Shown here: positions 26,056 through 35,334 of the stretch, piece after piece
How positions within the stretch are numbered: position 1 is the stretch's first letter
Layout: each line of letters starts with the position of its first letter
NCBI RefSeq assembly: GCF_016908465.1
Contig: NZ_JAFBDY010000010.1
Coordinates: 1-64,000 of the forward strand
Direction of reading: 5' to 3'
Length of the DNA: 64,000 nucleotides
Origin: Lysinibacillus composti
GTDB lineage: Bacteria; Bacillota; Bacilli; Bacillales_A; Planococcaceae
Notes under the pieces: model-generated
Told to the model about the DNA's origin: nothing
The model's database searches: none
What the model saw: the letters and a program-made list of their open reading frames with translations, nothing else
Translations under genes and position numbers: made by a program

Positions 26056-27732
26056 TTACACGAATGATAATTTCTCTAAAAATTTCTTTTCCATCTCTTT
26101 ACTTGGTACCGGCTTACTTAAGTAATAGCCTTGAATCATGCCTATACCGAGAGATTGGATAATATAAATTTGTTCTTCTTCTTCCACGCCTTCCGCAACG
26201 ACGGTTAAGCCGCGACTAGAAGCAATCCGACTTACGGATTTGACAATCTCTCTTTTGGTTTTATCGCAAATATCGTTAATAAACGATTTATCGATTTTAA
26301 CAAAGTTAATTGGGAGAGTACTCAAGTAACTTAGCGAAGAATACCCAGTTCCAAAGTCATCTAATGCAATGGTAACGCCAATTTCTTGTAATTTTTTTAG
26401 TTTATTGAGCGTATCGGTTAAGTTTGTGATGGCCAAGCTTTCTGTAATTTCTAGCGTTAAATATTGTGGGTCCAGTTGATTCTCAATTAATATCTCTTTC
26501 ACCAATTCAACAATATGATTGCTGATGAGTTGCTGGTTCGATAAATTAACTGAAATCGAAATATCGTGCCCCTGGTTTCGCCACTTTTTCGTTTGCTTAC
26601 ATGATTCCCTTAATACCCATTCACCGATTGGTACGATTAAGCCTGTTTCTTCCGCTAAGGGGATAAAATCAGCAGGGGAGACAAACCCCTTTTCTGGATG
26701 ATGCCAACGAAGTAATGCTTCCACTGAAACAATTCGATTTGTATTTAAATCAAGCTGCGGCTGGTAGTATACTTCAAACTCTTCCTTTACTAACGCTTTT
26801 CTTAGGTCATTTTCTAACGATAATTTAAAGGAAATTTCCTCGTTCATCGCCTTCGTGAAGAATTTATAATTATTACGTCCCGTTTCTTTTGCTTTATACA
26901 TCGCTAAATCTGCGTATTTAATTAAGTTCTCCGCATCCAGTGCATCCGTTGGAAAACAACTAATCCCGACACTTGGCGTACAGTGAATTTCCTTTCCATC
27001 TAAAATGAAAACAGAGGACAATAGCCCAAGGATTTTATTCACCGTAATCTCTGCTTTATCGGGAGATACATCTTGAAGTAATAGGATAAATTCGTCGCCC
27101 CCTTGACGAGAGACAATATCCTTTTCTCCAACAGTACGAACGATTCGATTTGAAACTTCCTCTAAAAGAAGATCCCCCATTCGATGACCATAACTATCAT
27201 TAATCATTTTAAAACGATCAAGATCAATAAACACAACTGCAAACTGCTTCTTATATTGAGTTGCTTCATTAATCACTTGTTCCATAAGGATGTTGAAATA
27301 ATTTCGATTAATTAGTCCTGTCAGCATATCATAGTGAGCCAAATAGCGAATCTCTTTATTTGCCTCTTCTAACTCTGCTGTAGATGGGATTCTTAAAAGT
27401 CTAGGCATAATGGACCAAACCATGATTGCTGTAATGATAGAAATCGTTGCGGTTAGCCCTGCAGCAATGGTTTGAATAGATTGTAATGGCTCAATTGACA
27501 TTAAATGTGGTAAAACATGCAATGCATGTGTAAATCCACAAAGTAGAATAAACAGAGTAAAACAAATATAAATCCATTTAAATTTTACGTGTTTCCGTTT
27601 CTTCATAAAAAATAAAATGGCGAGTGGAATCGTGAAATAAGCAAGGCTAGTCAATAAATCGAAAAAGGTCCTTATTGAGAAATGGGATGTATGTGTAGAA
27701 GCAATGACAAGGCTATTTAATATTTGACTCAT
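26056..27732 (-). CDS. GGDEF-EAL protein with an ethylene-receptor-like membrane domain
   Basis: 558 residues. Residues about 20-110 form three membrane helices that line up with plant ETR1: D25, Y32, P36, I62, C65 and H69 stand at the same residue numbers as the ETR1 ethylene/copper site (motifs DLLTSLAYFTIP and ILLCGFTHAL). A short coiled link (118-132) leads to GGDEF (intact GGDEF at 211-215, no RxxD inhibitory site). The EAL domain is complete: E338, N396, E429, D458-D459, K479, E514, Q534. It is thus a likely cyclic-di-GMP synthase and/or phosphodiesterase controlled by a copper-ethylene or similar ligand. The start follows AAGGAG. Confidence 0.92.
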   Translation of the reverse strand: MSQILNSLVIASTHTSHFSIRTFFDLLTSLAYFTIPLAILFFMKKRKHVKFKWIYICFTLFILLCGFTHALHVLPHLMSIEPLQSIQTIAAGLTATISIITAIMVWSIMPRLLRIPSTAELEEANKEIRYLAHYDMLTGLINRNYFNILMEQVINEATQYKKQFAVVFIDLDRFKMINDSYGHRMGDLLLEEVSNRIVRTVGEKDIVSRQGGDEFILLLQDVSPDKAEITVNKILGLLSSVFILDGKEIHCTPSVGISCFPTDALDAENLIKYADLAMYKAKETGRNNYKFFTKAMNEEISFKLSLENDLRKALVKEEFEVYYQPQLDLNTNRIVSVEALLRWHHPEKGFVSPADFIPLAEETGLIVPIGEWVLRESCKQTKKWRNQGHDISISVNLSNQQLISNHIVELVKEILIENQLDPQYLTLEITESLAITNLTDTLNKLKKLQEIGVTIALDDFGTGYSSLSYLSTLPINFVKIDKSFINDICDKTKREIVKSVSRIASSRGLTVVAEGVEEEEQIYIIQSLGIGMIQGYYLSKPVPSKEMEKKFLEKLSFV

Positions 27733-28020
27733 TATATTAGGTTCTCCTTCTGAGCTGTTCAGTCATAGATAAGCCAAAAGTTCTGATACCGGCTATTTTT
27801 ATATGCGTTTTTTTAAATATTAATAAAGCGCTACTACTAAATATAGCGGAAATTTCATCCATTTTTAAGGGCGGAATTGCATAAACACAAAATGCGTGTC
27901 TGTTACTCTAGTAATATCGGTTGTTTCCTTCATATTTGAACTAAATTAGCTGTTAAAATGTTGCATGTAATAAAACGCTTGCTTCTGTGCTTATTCGATA
28001 CTCAAATAAATGTTACCGCG

Positions 28021-28203
28021 TTACTTTAATTTAATCTGATAAAGGGTATTTAATATACGGTCTAACTCTTGACTGCATTGGATGGTGTCGGGGTGAGAAA
28101 GTCCTTTTTGGGTGCCAAGGTTAATCATACGAGCTTGCATTTTCATAAATTGATGCTTTAAACCTAATAAAGATAACTCTTCAGTAGTTAAAATCTCTAC
28201 CAT
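28021..28203 (-). CDS. Spo0E-like aspartyl-phosphate phosphatase
   Basis: 60 residues, the usual size for the family. The C-terminal signature SQELDRILN matches the SQELD motif of Spo0E/YnzD proteins, and GLSHPDTIQCSQELD follows the usual helix-turn-helix pair. These small proteins dephosphorylate Spo0A-P and delay sporulation. AGGAG lies 6 bases before ATG 28203. The gene stands alone in intergenic DNA. Its presence supports a spore-former. Confidence 0.9.
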   Translation of the reverse strand: MVEILTTEELSLLGLKHQFMKMQARMINLGTQKGLSHPDTIQCSQELDRILNTLYQIKLK

Positions 28204-28604
28204 AATTTTCTCCTATTATTTTCAATTTTTTAAGCACTTTTCCTATTATAGTACAATGCTTGTGAATGTAATATAAATTTTTAAACGATGACATATTACA
28301 TATTGGAAAAATTTATCTCATTCATATTTATTAAATTTTTCTCGTGAATATAGCTTGTGGTTGGTTCGAGAGTGAAGCTTAGTTATTAGTTTAAGAAGGC
28401 GAGAACGATTTGCGCGATAAAAATAGGGGATTTTTTTATTCTAATTATTTTGAAAATTAGAAATATAGGAGTAGAATAATAGAGGGAATGTAAAATTGCA
28501 CCATTTCCAGATGTAATCCTCTCAATGTAAAGTTTTTTCGAATAAATGAGACAAGCCTTTTGAAAGAAAGAGATTTGATCGGATGAAAGTGGAGGAGGAA
28601 TAGG
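28204..28604. other. intergenic stretch, no gene seen
   Basis: AT-rich divergent region between the Spo0E-like gene and the amidase gene. Both promoters must lie here, but I see no clear -35/-10 pair or operator. Confidence 0.5.
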
Positions 28605-30098
28605 ATGAAGTTGGCAATGAATTGGAATGAATGGTCTACTTATGATGCAGTTGGTCTGGCAGAGCTAGTACGCGGAGGGCAGATTACACCAAAAGAGGTG
28701 GCACAGCAGGTAAATCGTGCAATCGAGGCGGTAAATCCTGAGATTAATGCGGTTATTGAGGTCTTTGATGACGCGGTCAATGAACCTGAGAAAGATGGAA
28801 CCAACCTAGATGGTGTTTTTGCTGGCGTGCCATTTTTGATGAAAGATTTAGGCCCTACAGTTAAAGGGCGCCTTCAGGAGATGGGGTCTCTGCTGATGCA
28901 AGGGAATCGTCCTTCATCCGACAGTTATCTCACAAGTCGTATCCGCCAAGCGGGACTAAACATTGTTGGACGTACGACAACACCGGAATTTGGCTTATGT
29001 AGTTCAGCCGATAATCCGGATGTTTACGTAACACGTAATCCATGGAATCTTGACTATACAACGTGCGGCTCGTCTGCAGGTTCTGCAGCTGCTGTTGCGG
29101 CCGGAGTAATCCCTATTGCTCATGCGACGGATGGGGGAGGTTCGATTCGAATACCTGCCGGGGTGAACGGCAATATCGGGTTGAAGCCGTCCCGTGGTGT
29201 ACTTTCGGTTGCTCCCTATAGTTCAGACTTAATGGGCGTAGTATCTGCTCAAGGATGCCAATCTCGTACAATCCGCGACACTGCAGCCTTTATAGACAAT
29301 TGTAGAGGTGGAGCGCCTGGGGAATTCATGCCTTATTGGATGCCGTCAGAGTCATATTCAAATCTTATTCAACGTGATCCGAAAAAGCTTCGTATTGCGG
29401 TTTCCCATGAGTGGGGGAATTACAAGTCCACGCCGCACATTGTGGCCGAATTAGAACGTGCGGCAAAATTCCTTGAGGGACTGGGTCATCATGTTGAGTG
29501 GAAGTTGCCGAATATTGATTTCCATGCCGCTTACATGGCCCAAACCGAGTGCTATATTATGAATTTTGCCCAAACGATCATCGGTCTGTTAGAACAAAAA
29601 GGATTAGAAAAACCGCCAGCGGATCTAATCGAACCAATGTGTATTCGCGTCTGGGAAGAAGGACGTTCCGCATCCTATACGCACCGAGCAAAAATGCAGT
29701 CAGCATTCAACGACACGTCTCGTAAAGTAGGTGCCTTCTTTGAAGATTGGGATATCATCCTTACCCCAACAATGGCACTACCGACACCATTAGTTGGAAC
29801 GAAGGAGTACCTAACAATTAGCGATAACCCGTCCGTCTACGATTGGTTCGAAAACCTTTGGAGCATCTTCTCCTATACGCCGATCGCCAACCTTTGCGGA
29901 CTTCCTGGCATCTCGTTGCCGATGGGTCAGCTTGAAAATGGACTACCACTTGGAATCCACGCCCTTACTCGACAAGGAGAAGATGGACTCCTTCTGCAAC
30001 TAGGCGCTCAAATCGAACGTGCCCTAAATGGCAAATGGAACAACGGCCGCACACCTGGAGTTCATGTAACACGGGACGTGGGCTCCTTGTCCCATTAA
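28605..30098 (+). CDS. amidase signature family enzyme
   Basis: 497 residues. The Ser-cisSer-Lys triad is present: K80 (PFLMKDLG), S157 (CGSSAGSAAA) and S180 (DGGGSIRIPA). It hydrolyses an amide; the substrate is unknown and no GatB/GatC neighbours exist, so it is not the tRNA amidotransferase. GGAGGAGG precedes the ATG. The last residues (about DVGSLSH) and the stop codon are supplied by a GGGACAGG-type repeat, so the native C-terminus may have been changed. Confidence 0.92.
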   Translation: MKLAMNWNEWSTYDAVGLAELVRGGQITPKEVAQQVNRAIEAVNPEINAVIEVFDDAVNEPEKDGTNLDGVFAGVPFLMKDLGPTVKGRLQEMGSLLMQGNRPSSDSYLTSRIRQAGLNIVGRTTTPEFGLCSSADNPDVYVTRNPWNLDYTTCGSSAGSAAAVAAGVIPIAHATDGGGSIRIPAGVNGNIGLKPSRGVLSVAPYSSDLMGVVSAQGCQSRTIRDTAAFIDNCRGGAPGEFMPYWMPSESYSNLIQRDPKKLRIAVSHEWGNYKSTPHIVAELERAAKFLEGLGHHVEWKLPNIDFHAAYMAQTECYIMNFAQTIIGLLEQKGLEKPPADLIEPMCIRVWEEGRSASYTHRAKMQSAFNDTSRKVGAFFEDWDIILTPTMALPTPLVGTKEYLTISDNPSVYDWFENLWSIFSYTPIANLCGLPGISLPMGQLENGLPLGIHALTRQGEDGLLLQLGAQIERALNGKWNNGRTPGVHVTRDVGSLSH

Positions 30099-30130
30099 AA
30101 AGGGGACAAGGGGACAGGTCCCTCGTCCCA
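30073..30130. repeat. GGGACAGG palindrome, site 2 (inside a gene end)
   Basis: GGGACGTGGGCTCCTTGTCCC followed by GGGGACAAGGGGACAGG and CCTCGTCCC. It overlaps the last 8 codons of the amidase gene. Confidence 0.8.
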
Positions 30131-30173
30131 CATGTAAATACTGGTTATTAGCGGATAAATATTGCTGATTTAA

Positions 30174-30206
30174 AAGACTAGGACATAGATTCCTAGTCTT
30201 TTTTTA
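30174..30206 (+). terminator. intrinsic terminator of the amidase gene
   Basis: AAGACTAGGA (30174-30183) pairs with TCCTAGTCTT (30191-30200), then TTTTTT. A second perfect hairpin, GGTACTACA/TGTAGTACC (30226-30256), follows without a T run. Confidence 0.9.
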
Positions 30207-30418
30207 ATGAAAATTACCTATAAGTGGTACTACATGGATTAATAACTTGTAGTACCTTTAATTACGCCTTTATCTCACCGATTTGCCCTTTATAATTAGG
30301 TGTATAGCAGGGCGATAGAACAACGCCACGTACAAAGGTGTACTACATAGTAATAAGTAATTTAAAAAAGCATACATATCAAACTGCGAAAAGTAATTGC
30401 AGCAATTTTAAGTAGCTT

Positions 30419-30973
30419 ATGATTTTAATAGCGTTATCAGAGCTGCAGCGTAATAAAAATAAAAGGACAAAGATTGGGGACTTAACCAGAATGCTTAAAA
30501 TTGATTTACACACTAACAAAGTTTTAACTTTATCAACAGCTCACATTACACTTGATACAGCGGTGTACATCCTTGATTTAATAGAACAAGGAAAAGAAAC
30601 AGGTTGGAATGAGTTAGTCATTTACGATAAACCAGGAAGTGGCTGGATGATTAACACAAGTGACGTTGAAGATGAAGAAATGGTCGTTTCAGAAGAAGCA
30701 ACTCCTATGCTGCCATTGGAACTGTTAGATTTACTAAGACTTGCACAAGATCATGATTGCGAATGGTTGTGCTTAAATCGTTATATCGAACCTCTTGAAG
30801 GACTTCCAGTGTTTGATTGGGCTGAGGAAATCAACCCTGAACAAGACCCTTCGAAAGAAAGATACGCTCACACAATGTACTATCATGAATTTGAATTCAG
30901 TTCAATTGAGTTAGATGAAGAAGATGAAAGTGAAGTAGAAGTTGACGCGGAGTTAGGAAACTTACCTCATTAA
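30419..30973 (+). CDS. DUF5983-like acidic protein, unknown function
   Basis: Up to 184 residues. A conserved-looking core, TLSTAHITLDTAVYILDLI followed by WNELVIYDKPGSGWMI, resembles DUF5983 proteins of mobile elements; the C-terminal third is very acidic (DEEDESEVEVDAE). The start is uncertain: ATG 30419 has no visible site, while ATG 30491, just before the core, follows GGGGA at long spacing and would give 160 residues. It ends at a GGGACGAGG repeat joined to a terminator. Confidence 0.7.
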   Translation: MILIALSELQRNKNKRTKIGDLTRMLKIDLHTNKVLTLSTAHITLDTAVYILDLIEQGKETGWNELVIYDKPGSGWMINTSDVEDEEMVVSEEATPMLPLELLDLLRLAQDHDCEWLCLNRYIEPLEGLPVFDWAEEINPEQDPSKERYAHTMYYHEFEFSSIELDEEDESEVEVDAELGNLPH

Positions 30974-30983
30974 GGTCGTTTTA

Positions 30984-31089
30984 GGGACGAGGAACCTGTC
31001 CCTACTGTCCCAAAACGGAGAAGCATAGATTAGTATGCTTTTTCCGTTTTTTTTGTGGACTGGGACATGGGGGACAGGTACACTGTCCC
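30984..31089. repeat. GGGACAGG palindromes with a terminator between, site 3
   Basis: GGGACGAGGAACCTGTCCC, then the terminator AAAACGGAGAAGCATA/TATGCTTTTTCCGTTTT (31012-31050), then GGGGGACAGGTACACTGTCCC (to 31089). The palindrome-plus-terminator block recurs at 32436-32511. Confidence 0.85.
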
Positions 31090-31099
31090 ACCATATGAC

Positions 31100-31957
31100 T
31101 TACGCTTCTCTTAAGAGAGGGAGCGTGCAGCAGCGGAAAGAGCCACCAGATTTAATAATTTCTGTGATATCGACTTCAATAACTTCGAAGCCACGGTCAC
31201 GAAGCTGTTTGTTAACATTTTTATTAACAGGCAAGCTTAGGACCCGTTTATTGCCAATAGACAATACATTTGTACCTAACTGAAATTGTTCCTCTTCCGA
31301 AACTTCAATTAAATCATAACGTGAAGAAAAAAGTTCTATGTCCTCTTTTGTTAAAGCTTTTGGATAAATAAGAGCAACTTCAGGTGATACAACATTAAAT
31401 ACACAATCTAAATGCAGGTATTTTTCTTTAAAAGGGATCGGGATCACATTAAATTGATTTAACAGACGTTGTAGTTGTTCAGCTGCTTTTGCATCTGTCC
31501 GCTCGCTAAGTCCCACGTAAATGGTATTCCCATCGATCACAACATCGCCGCCTTCGATGCGTTCCTCGACTAAATTATAATAAGAGATTTCTTCGTCTTC
31601 TAGCCATTGCTTTAAAACGTCTTCTTCTCCTTCCCGGATATCCGTTGCCATTTTAGCAACAAAAATGGTTTGTCCTAATGTGAAACCAATATCCCGAGTA
31701 AAGACCTGTTCAGGATATTTCTTATGATAGGGTAGTAAAATCACTTCAACGCCGTGATCCTTTAGTGTTTTGACAAATACATCATGTTGCTCAAGCGCGC
31801 GTTCAATATGAATCCCTTCTTTTTTAAAATGCTTTTGGGTTTCATTAATAACATCACGGATTGTCATATATTGTGGCTGACAAAGGATTACGCGTTTCAA
31901 TGTATCGTATTCACTCATACAATAAGTTTTGTTATTTGTCTCTGGACGTTCTTCCAT
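31100..31957 (-). CDS. arginine deiminase/dimethylargininase family enzyme
   Basis: 285 residues of the guanidino-group-modifying superfamily. The catalytic set is visible: Glu/Asp in RIEGGDVVI, His in YLHLDCVF, and the nucleophilic Cys in GGSFRCCTLPL near the C-terminus. FTRDIGFTLG is the substrate-binding strand. It is closest in look to DDAH-like proteins such as B. subtilis YkgA. ATG 31957 follows AAGGAG at 8 bases; an ATG 7 codons upstream overlaps that site. The precise substrate (arginine, methylarginine or other) is not settled. Confidence 0.9.
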   Translation of the reverse strand: MEERPETNNKTYCMSEYDTLKRVILCQPQYMTIRDVINETQKHFKKEGIHIERALEQHDVFVKTLKDHGVEVILLPYHKKYPEQVFTRDIGFTLGQTIFVAKMATDIREGEEDVLKQWLEDEEISYYNLVEERIEGGDVVIDGNTIYVGLSERTDAKAAEQLQRLLNQFNVIPIPFKEKYLHLDCVFNVVSPEVALIYPKALTKEDIELFSSRYDLIEVSEEEQFQLGTNVLSIGNKRVLSLPVNKNVNKQLRDRGFEVIEVDITEIIKSGGSFRCCTLPLLREA

Positions 31958-32043
31958 AAATCGTGCTCCTTGCTTCATTTAGTTAGGTTTACCAGGTTAG
32001 GTTTTCCTAAAGAATTCATGATTATTACATGAGGATTGGATTT

Positions 32044-32073
32044 TAGGGACACGGGGACAGGCACCGCGTCCCA
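32044..32073. repeat. GGGACAGG palindrome, site 4
   Basis: GGGACACGGGGACAGGCACCGCGTCCC, a degenerate member of the family. A weaker relative (GGGAACAAGAAACGTGTCCC) lies at about 32214-32235. Confidence 0.7.
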
Positions 32074-32254
32074 CTCATGGGTTCCTGGAGAGAAGAGGAG
32101 GTTAGGTTGGGCGTTGAGAAAAAATCGGAATATGCCAGTTTGAGAAATAAATAAAACTTATTAAATTAACGGGATTATATTAGAATTATTTGATATAGTA
32201 ATAACGGAAATTTGGGAACAAGAAACGTGTCCCTCGTTTCATGGAGGCGATCAA

Positions 32255-32392
32255 TTGAAAAATAAAAAACTACTTATTACAGTATTCGTCATAGTGGTAA
32301 TCATAGCTGGACTACTTGACTTAATGTTTAAAGGATTATTCTATCAAATGTTACCCGAATCAATTCAGTCCATCGTATCGAATATCTTTTAA
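32255..32392 (+). CDS. 45-residue single-span membrane peptide
   Basis: TTG 32255 follows GGAGGCG at good spacing. The product begins KNKKLLITVFVIVVIIAGLL, a clear N-terminal membrane anchor, then an amphipathic segment (GLFYQMLPESIQSIVSNIF). The stop codon is directly joined to a GGGACAAGG repeat. It has the make-up of many small Bacillus membrane proteins; no function assigned. Confidence 0.6.
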   Translation: MKNKKLLITVFVIVVIIAGLLDLMFKGLFYQMLPESIQSIVSNIF

Positions 32393-32607
32393 GGGACAAG
32401 GGGACAGGTACACTGTCCCAAACTTCAAGATGATTTTGGGACGAGGAATCTGTCCCCACTGTCCCAAAACGGAGAAAGCATAGATTAATATGCTTTCTCC
32501 GTTTTTTATTTATGAAATTAACCACTCAAAAAGCACCTTCCCAGGCAGGGAGGGTTCCTTGTCCCATCAAGAAAATTCTGGGACAAGGAACCTGTCCCTG
32601 CTGTCCC
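32393..32607. repeat. GGGACAGG palindromes and terminator, site 5
   Basis: Palindromes at 32393-32420 and 32436-32466, the terminator AAAACGGAGAAAGCATA/TATGCTTTCTCCGTTTT (32466-32505), and another pair at 32550-32607. The 32436-32511 block is nearly identical to 30984-31055. Confidence 0.85.
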
Positions 32608-32705
32608 AAAAAAATTTTTTCCCAACATGTCTCTTTTTCTCTTCTAAAACACTATATAAGACGTTGAAGGCAGCTGTTGATAAAAAACTGCCTGAAAATG
32701 GAGGG

Positions 32706-33074
32706 ATGCAATTGGATTATCAAGGTGAACGTGTGTTAACGACAAAACGTTTGGCCGCAATGTATGAAATCACACCAAATACTATTCATCAAATCTATTT
32801 ACGGCATCGAGATCAGTTTGAAGAAGGTGAACACTTTTATGCGCTGACAGGGGAAGAGTTGAAATCTTTTAAAAAATTGTATCAAGACGAAGTTGAAAAG
32901 TACGTAGCTTCACTTTATTTATGGACGGAAAAAGGAGCGCTCCTGATTGCTCAAACTCAAAGTGGCCCGCAATCATGGCAGTCTTTTAGTCGATACGTCC
33001 ATTACTACATGGAAAAATCAGATGAATTAAAGCAATCCGTAGAAGGAATAAGAAAAATCTTCAACCTCAAATAA
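32706..33074 (+). CDS. ORF6N-domain phage-type protein
   Basis: About 122 residues. An ORF6N-like DNA-binding region: ERVLTTKRLAAMYEITPNTI, then FEEGEHFYALTGEELKSFK. Such domains occur in phage antirepressors. GGAGGG abuts ATG 32706 and lies 6-7 bases before TTG 32712, so TTG may be the real start. The open frame continues upstream to 32490 through repeat DNA, so the original N-terminus may have been lost to repeat insertion. First gene of a phage-like replication cassette. Confidence 0.75.
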   Translation: MQLDYQGERVLTTKRLAAMYEITPNTIHQIYLRHRDQFEEGEHFYALTGEELKSFKKLYQDEVEKYVASLYLWTEKGALLIAQTQSGPQSWQSFSRYVHYYMEKSDELKQSVEGIRKIFNLK

Positions 33075-33095
33075 AAAATCGAAAGGCGGATTAAC

Positions 33096-33926
33096 ATGAC
33101 AAACTTATTAACTAAAGAGACACCGTTGCTATTATTACCACAGTTAGCAGCAACGTTTGGAACAAATGAAGCTGCCGTTTTACAGCAGCTCCATTTCAGG
33201 CTGCAGCAATCACCATTAAACTATGACGGCTATACATGGTACAACCATACCTATGCTAAATGGAGAAAACAGTTTCCCTTCTTGTCAGAGAGGACGCTTC
33301 AACGTGTGTTTTCAAAGCTAGAGCGAGATGGTTTTATTATCTCAACCAATAAATATAATCGTATTCGAACAGATCACCTGAAGTGGTATCGCATTAATTA
33401 TGAAAAACTTCAGAAACAAATCCCAGATCTTATTGGAGACTTCACTTTTATCAATGAAAGTGGCGTACTTTGTCATACCCATACAAGTCAAAGTGGAATG
33501 CTAACACGTCAAGTTGTCGATGGATGCCACGACAAAGTGACAAGACAAATAAGAGACTTTAAAAAAGAGAAGAAAAAAGAAAATAACATTGTCGAGAAGA
33601 ATCTCGACTTTGCCTCTCAAGTAATCGATTACTTAAATCACAAAGCCGAAAGGAATTTCAGAGTGAACAGTAAAGCGACGCTAAGGCTCATTAATGGAAG
33701 AGCACAAGAAGGTTACACACTCGAGGATTTCAAGAAAGTGATCGATGTCAAAGTTAGGCATTGGAAAAATGACCCAACGATGACACTTTACTTAAGACCA
33801 AGTACGTTATTTAACCCAACAAACTTCGAAAACTATTTAAATGAATTTAACTTGAACAACCAAAAACCGAAAAAACGGATCATACAACCATTTGAGATCG
33901 ACTACTCGGCCGGAGAAGATTGGTAG
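33096..33926 (+). CDS. phage-type replication initiator (Phg_2220_C domain)
   Basis: 276 residues. Residues about 20-105 form a winged-helix region (TYAKWRKQFPFLSERTLQRV, then LERDGFIIS); about 170-255 match the conserved phage C-terminal domain Phg_2220_C (VIDYLNHKAERNFRVNSKAT, LRPSTLFNPTNFENYL). These proteins bind the origin and load the helicase, which is the next gene. AAAGGCGG precedes the ATG. The gene lies 21 bp after the ORF6N gene. Confidence 0.88.
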   Translation: MTNLLTKETPLLLLPQLAATFGTNEAAVLQQLHFRLQQSPLNYDGYTWYNHTYAKWRKQFPFLSERTLQRVFSKLERDGFIISTNKYNRIRTDHLKWYRINYEKLQKQIPDLIGDFTFINESGVLCHTHTSQSGMLTRQVVDGCHDKVTRQIRDFKKEKKKENNIVEKNLDFASQVIDYLNHKAERNFRVNSKATLRLINGRAQEGYTLEDFKKVIDVKVRHWKNDPTMTLYLRPSTLFNPTNFENYLNEFNLNNQKPKKRIIQPFEIDYSAGEDW

Positions 33927-33933
33927 ATTTTCA

Positions 33934-33990
33934 GAGTGATCGTCACTCAAAAAAATCCAACAAAATAAAATCGTTTGAGTGATTGACCTA
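33934..33990 (+). promoter_or_regulatory. GAGTGA/TCACTC inverted repeats, possible operator
   Basis: GAGTGATCGTCACTC (33934-33948) is a perfect inverted repeat, and TTTGAGTGATTGACC follows at about 33974. GTCACTCAAAAAAATCC (33942-33958) recurs exactly at 53951-53967, ahead of the defence operon. Confidence 0.5.
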
Positions 33991-34013
33991 AAAGAAGGGA
34001 GACACAGCTTGTG

Positions 34014-35330
34014 ATGAAAACAAACTTGAGTATTGAATTGTTAGAAAAAGCGTTACTTGGTACTATGCTTGAAGAAAACTATTTAATTCAAGATGCGGGA
34101 TTACGAATGGAAATGTTTGAGCTTCAAATTCACCGCTCCATTTTTCACGCAATGCAACAGATTGCAAACAACCGTAAACCAGTTGACCCCCTCACAATTC
34201 TCACTAGGCGTGAGCCTCAAGAGGTAGGGGGTGCCAACTACCTAGCAACTCTCAAATCCTTCGCAAATGTGGAGAAATTTGAATCCTACTTAGAAATCGT
34301 TATGGATTCTTGGCGAGAAAGGGAGAAACAAAGAATTTTAGTCCTGGCTCAAACTGAAAACTGGCCCGTCGAAAAGGTACTTGAAACGCTTGATTCCTTG
34401 CAGGGCAACACGATCCTAATGAATACAAATCTCACACCAACGTTAGTCGAACAATCCGAAAGACCGTACATAGAAAAGGTAAATTCAAATCTTGTCCCTG
34501 TAACCCTTCCAAACCTGAAAAATATGATCGATGGCTTTCGACAAGGAGAGTTAACGATTATTGCGGGAAGACCGTCAATGGGGAAAACGGATGTCATGAA
34601 TCACTTTGCCTTAACAGCAGGCGAAAAGGGATTCTTACCGATTATCTTTTCGCTAGAAATGAGTCGGGAGATGTTAATTGATCGAATGATTGCGGTTTGT
34701 GGGAAAATCAATCGCACCAAAATGCGTAATCCGTACCATCTCTTCTCAGATAAACAAAAAGAGCAGTGGATTCATATCCTAAATGAATTAAATAAGAAAA
34801 ATATTCAAATTGATGATCGTGGTGGTCTAACGGTGTCTCAAATGCGGGCTCAAGTAAGAAGACTCATTCATACCTATCCTGATAAAAAGCCGATTGTCTT
34901 AATCGACTATCTGCAAATTATTTATCCAGAAGAGATGAACGGAAACCAAACTCAAACGAATATTATTGGGCGAATCAGTTCGGACTTAAAAAGGATGGCA
35001 AAAGAGTTTGATTGCCCGGTAGTGTGCTTAGCTCAACTGAATCGTTCGGTAGAAGCACGGCAAAACAAACGTCCTCTTATGAGCGATCTTCGGGATTCAG
35101 GAAATATCGAACAAGACGCAGATGTCATTATCCTGTTATACCGCGATTTGTACTATGAACAACAATCAAATACAAGTCACTTTGACGATGAAAGCTTAAA
35201 TAACCAACCCGTGCAACGAACCGCAAAAGGTCTAGAAGAACTGGAACTAATCATTGCCAAAAACCGAAACGGCCCAACTGGTATCGTCATCGCCCATTAC
35301 AATAAATTAACAGGTCAAATTAAGGAGTGA
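34014..35330 (+). CDS. replicative DNA helicase, DnaB family (phage-type)
   Basis: 438 residues. The N-terminal DnaB domain (1-105) begins SIELLEKALLGTML; the RecA-like C-terminal domain has Walker A GRPSMGKT near 190, Walker B VLIDYLQII near 297, and LAQLNRSVEAR with SDLRDSGNIEQDAD (sensor and arginine-finger region). It is full length for the family and clearly not the housekeeping copy by context. GGGAG lies upstream; GTG 34011 is an alternative start. Confidence 0.92.
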   Translation: MKTNLSIELLEKALLGTMLEENYLIQDAGLRMEMFELQIHRSIFHAMQQIANNRKPVDPLTILTRREPQEVGGANYLATLKSFANVEKFESYLEIVMDSWREREKQRILVLAQTENWPVEKVLETLDSLQGNTILMNTNLTPTLVEQSERPYIEKVNSNLVPVTLPNLKNMIDGFRQGELTIIAGRPSMGKTDVMNHFALTAGEKGFLPIIFSLEMSREMLIDRMIAVCGKINRTKMRNPYHLFSDKQKEQWIHILNELNKKNIQIDDRGGLTVSQMRAQVRRLIHTYPDKKPIVLIDYLQIIYPEEMNGNQTQTNIIGRISSDLKRMAKEFDCPVVCLAQLNRSVEARQNKRPLMSDLRDSGNIEQDADVIILLYRDLYYEQQSNTSHFDDESLNNQPVQRTAKGLEELELIIAKNRNGPTGIVIAHYNKLTGQIKE

Positions 35331-35334
35331 AAAT

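Noticed and set aside
28605-30098. gatA (Glu-tRNA amidotransferase subunit A)
   Set aside because: No gatC or gatB neighbours, and the sequence around the triad looks like stand-alone amidases.
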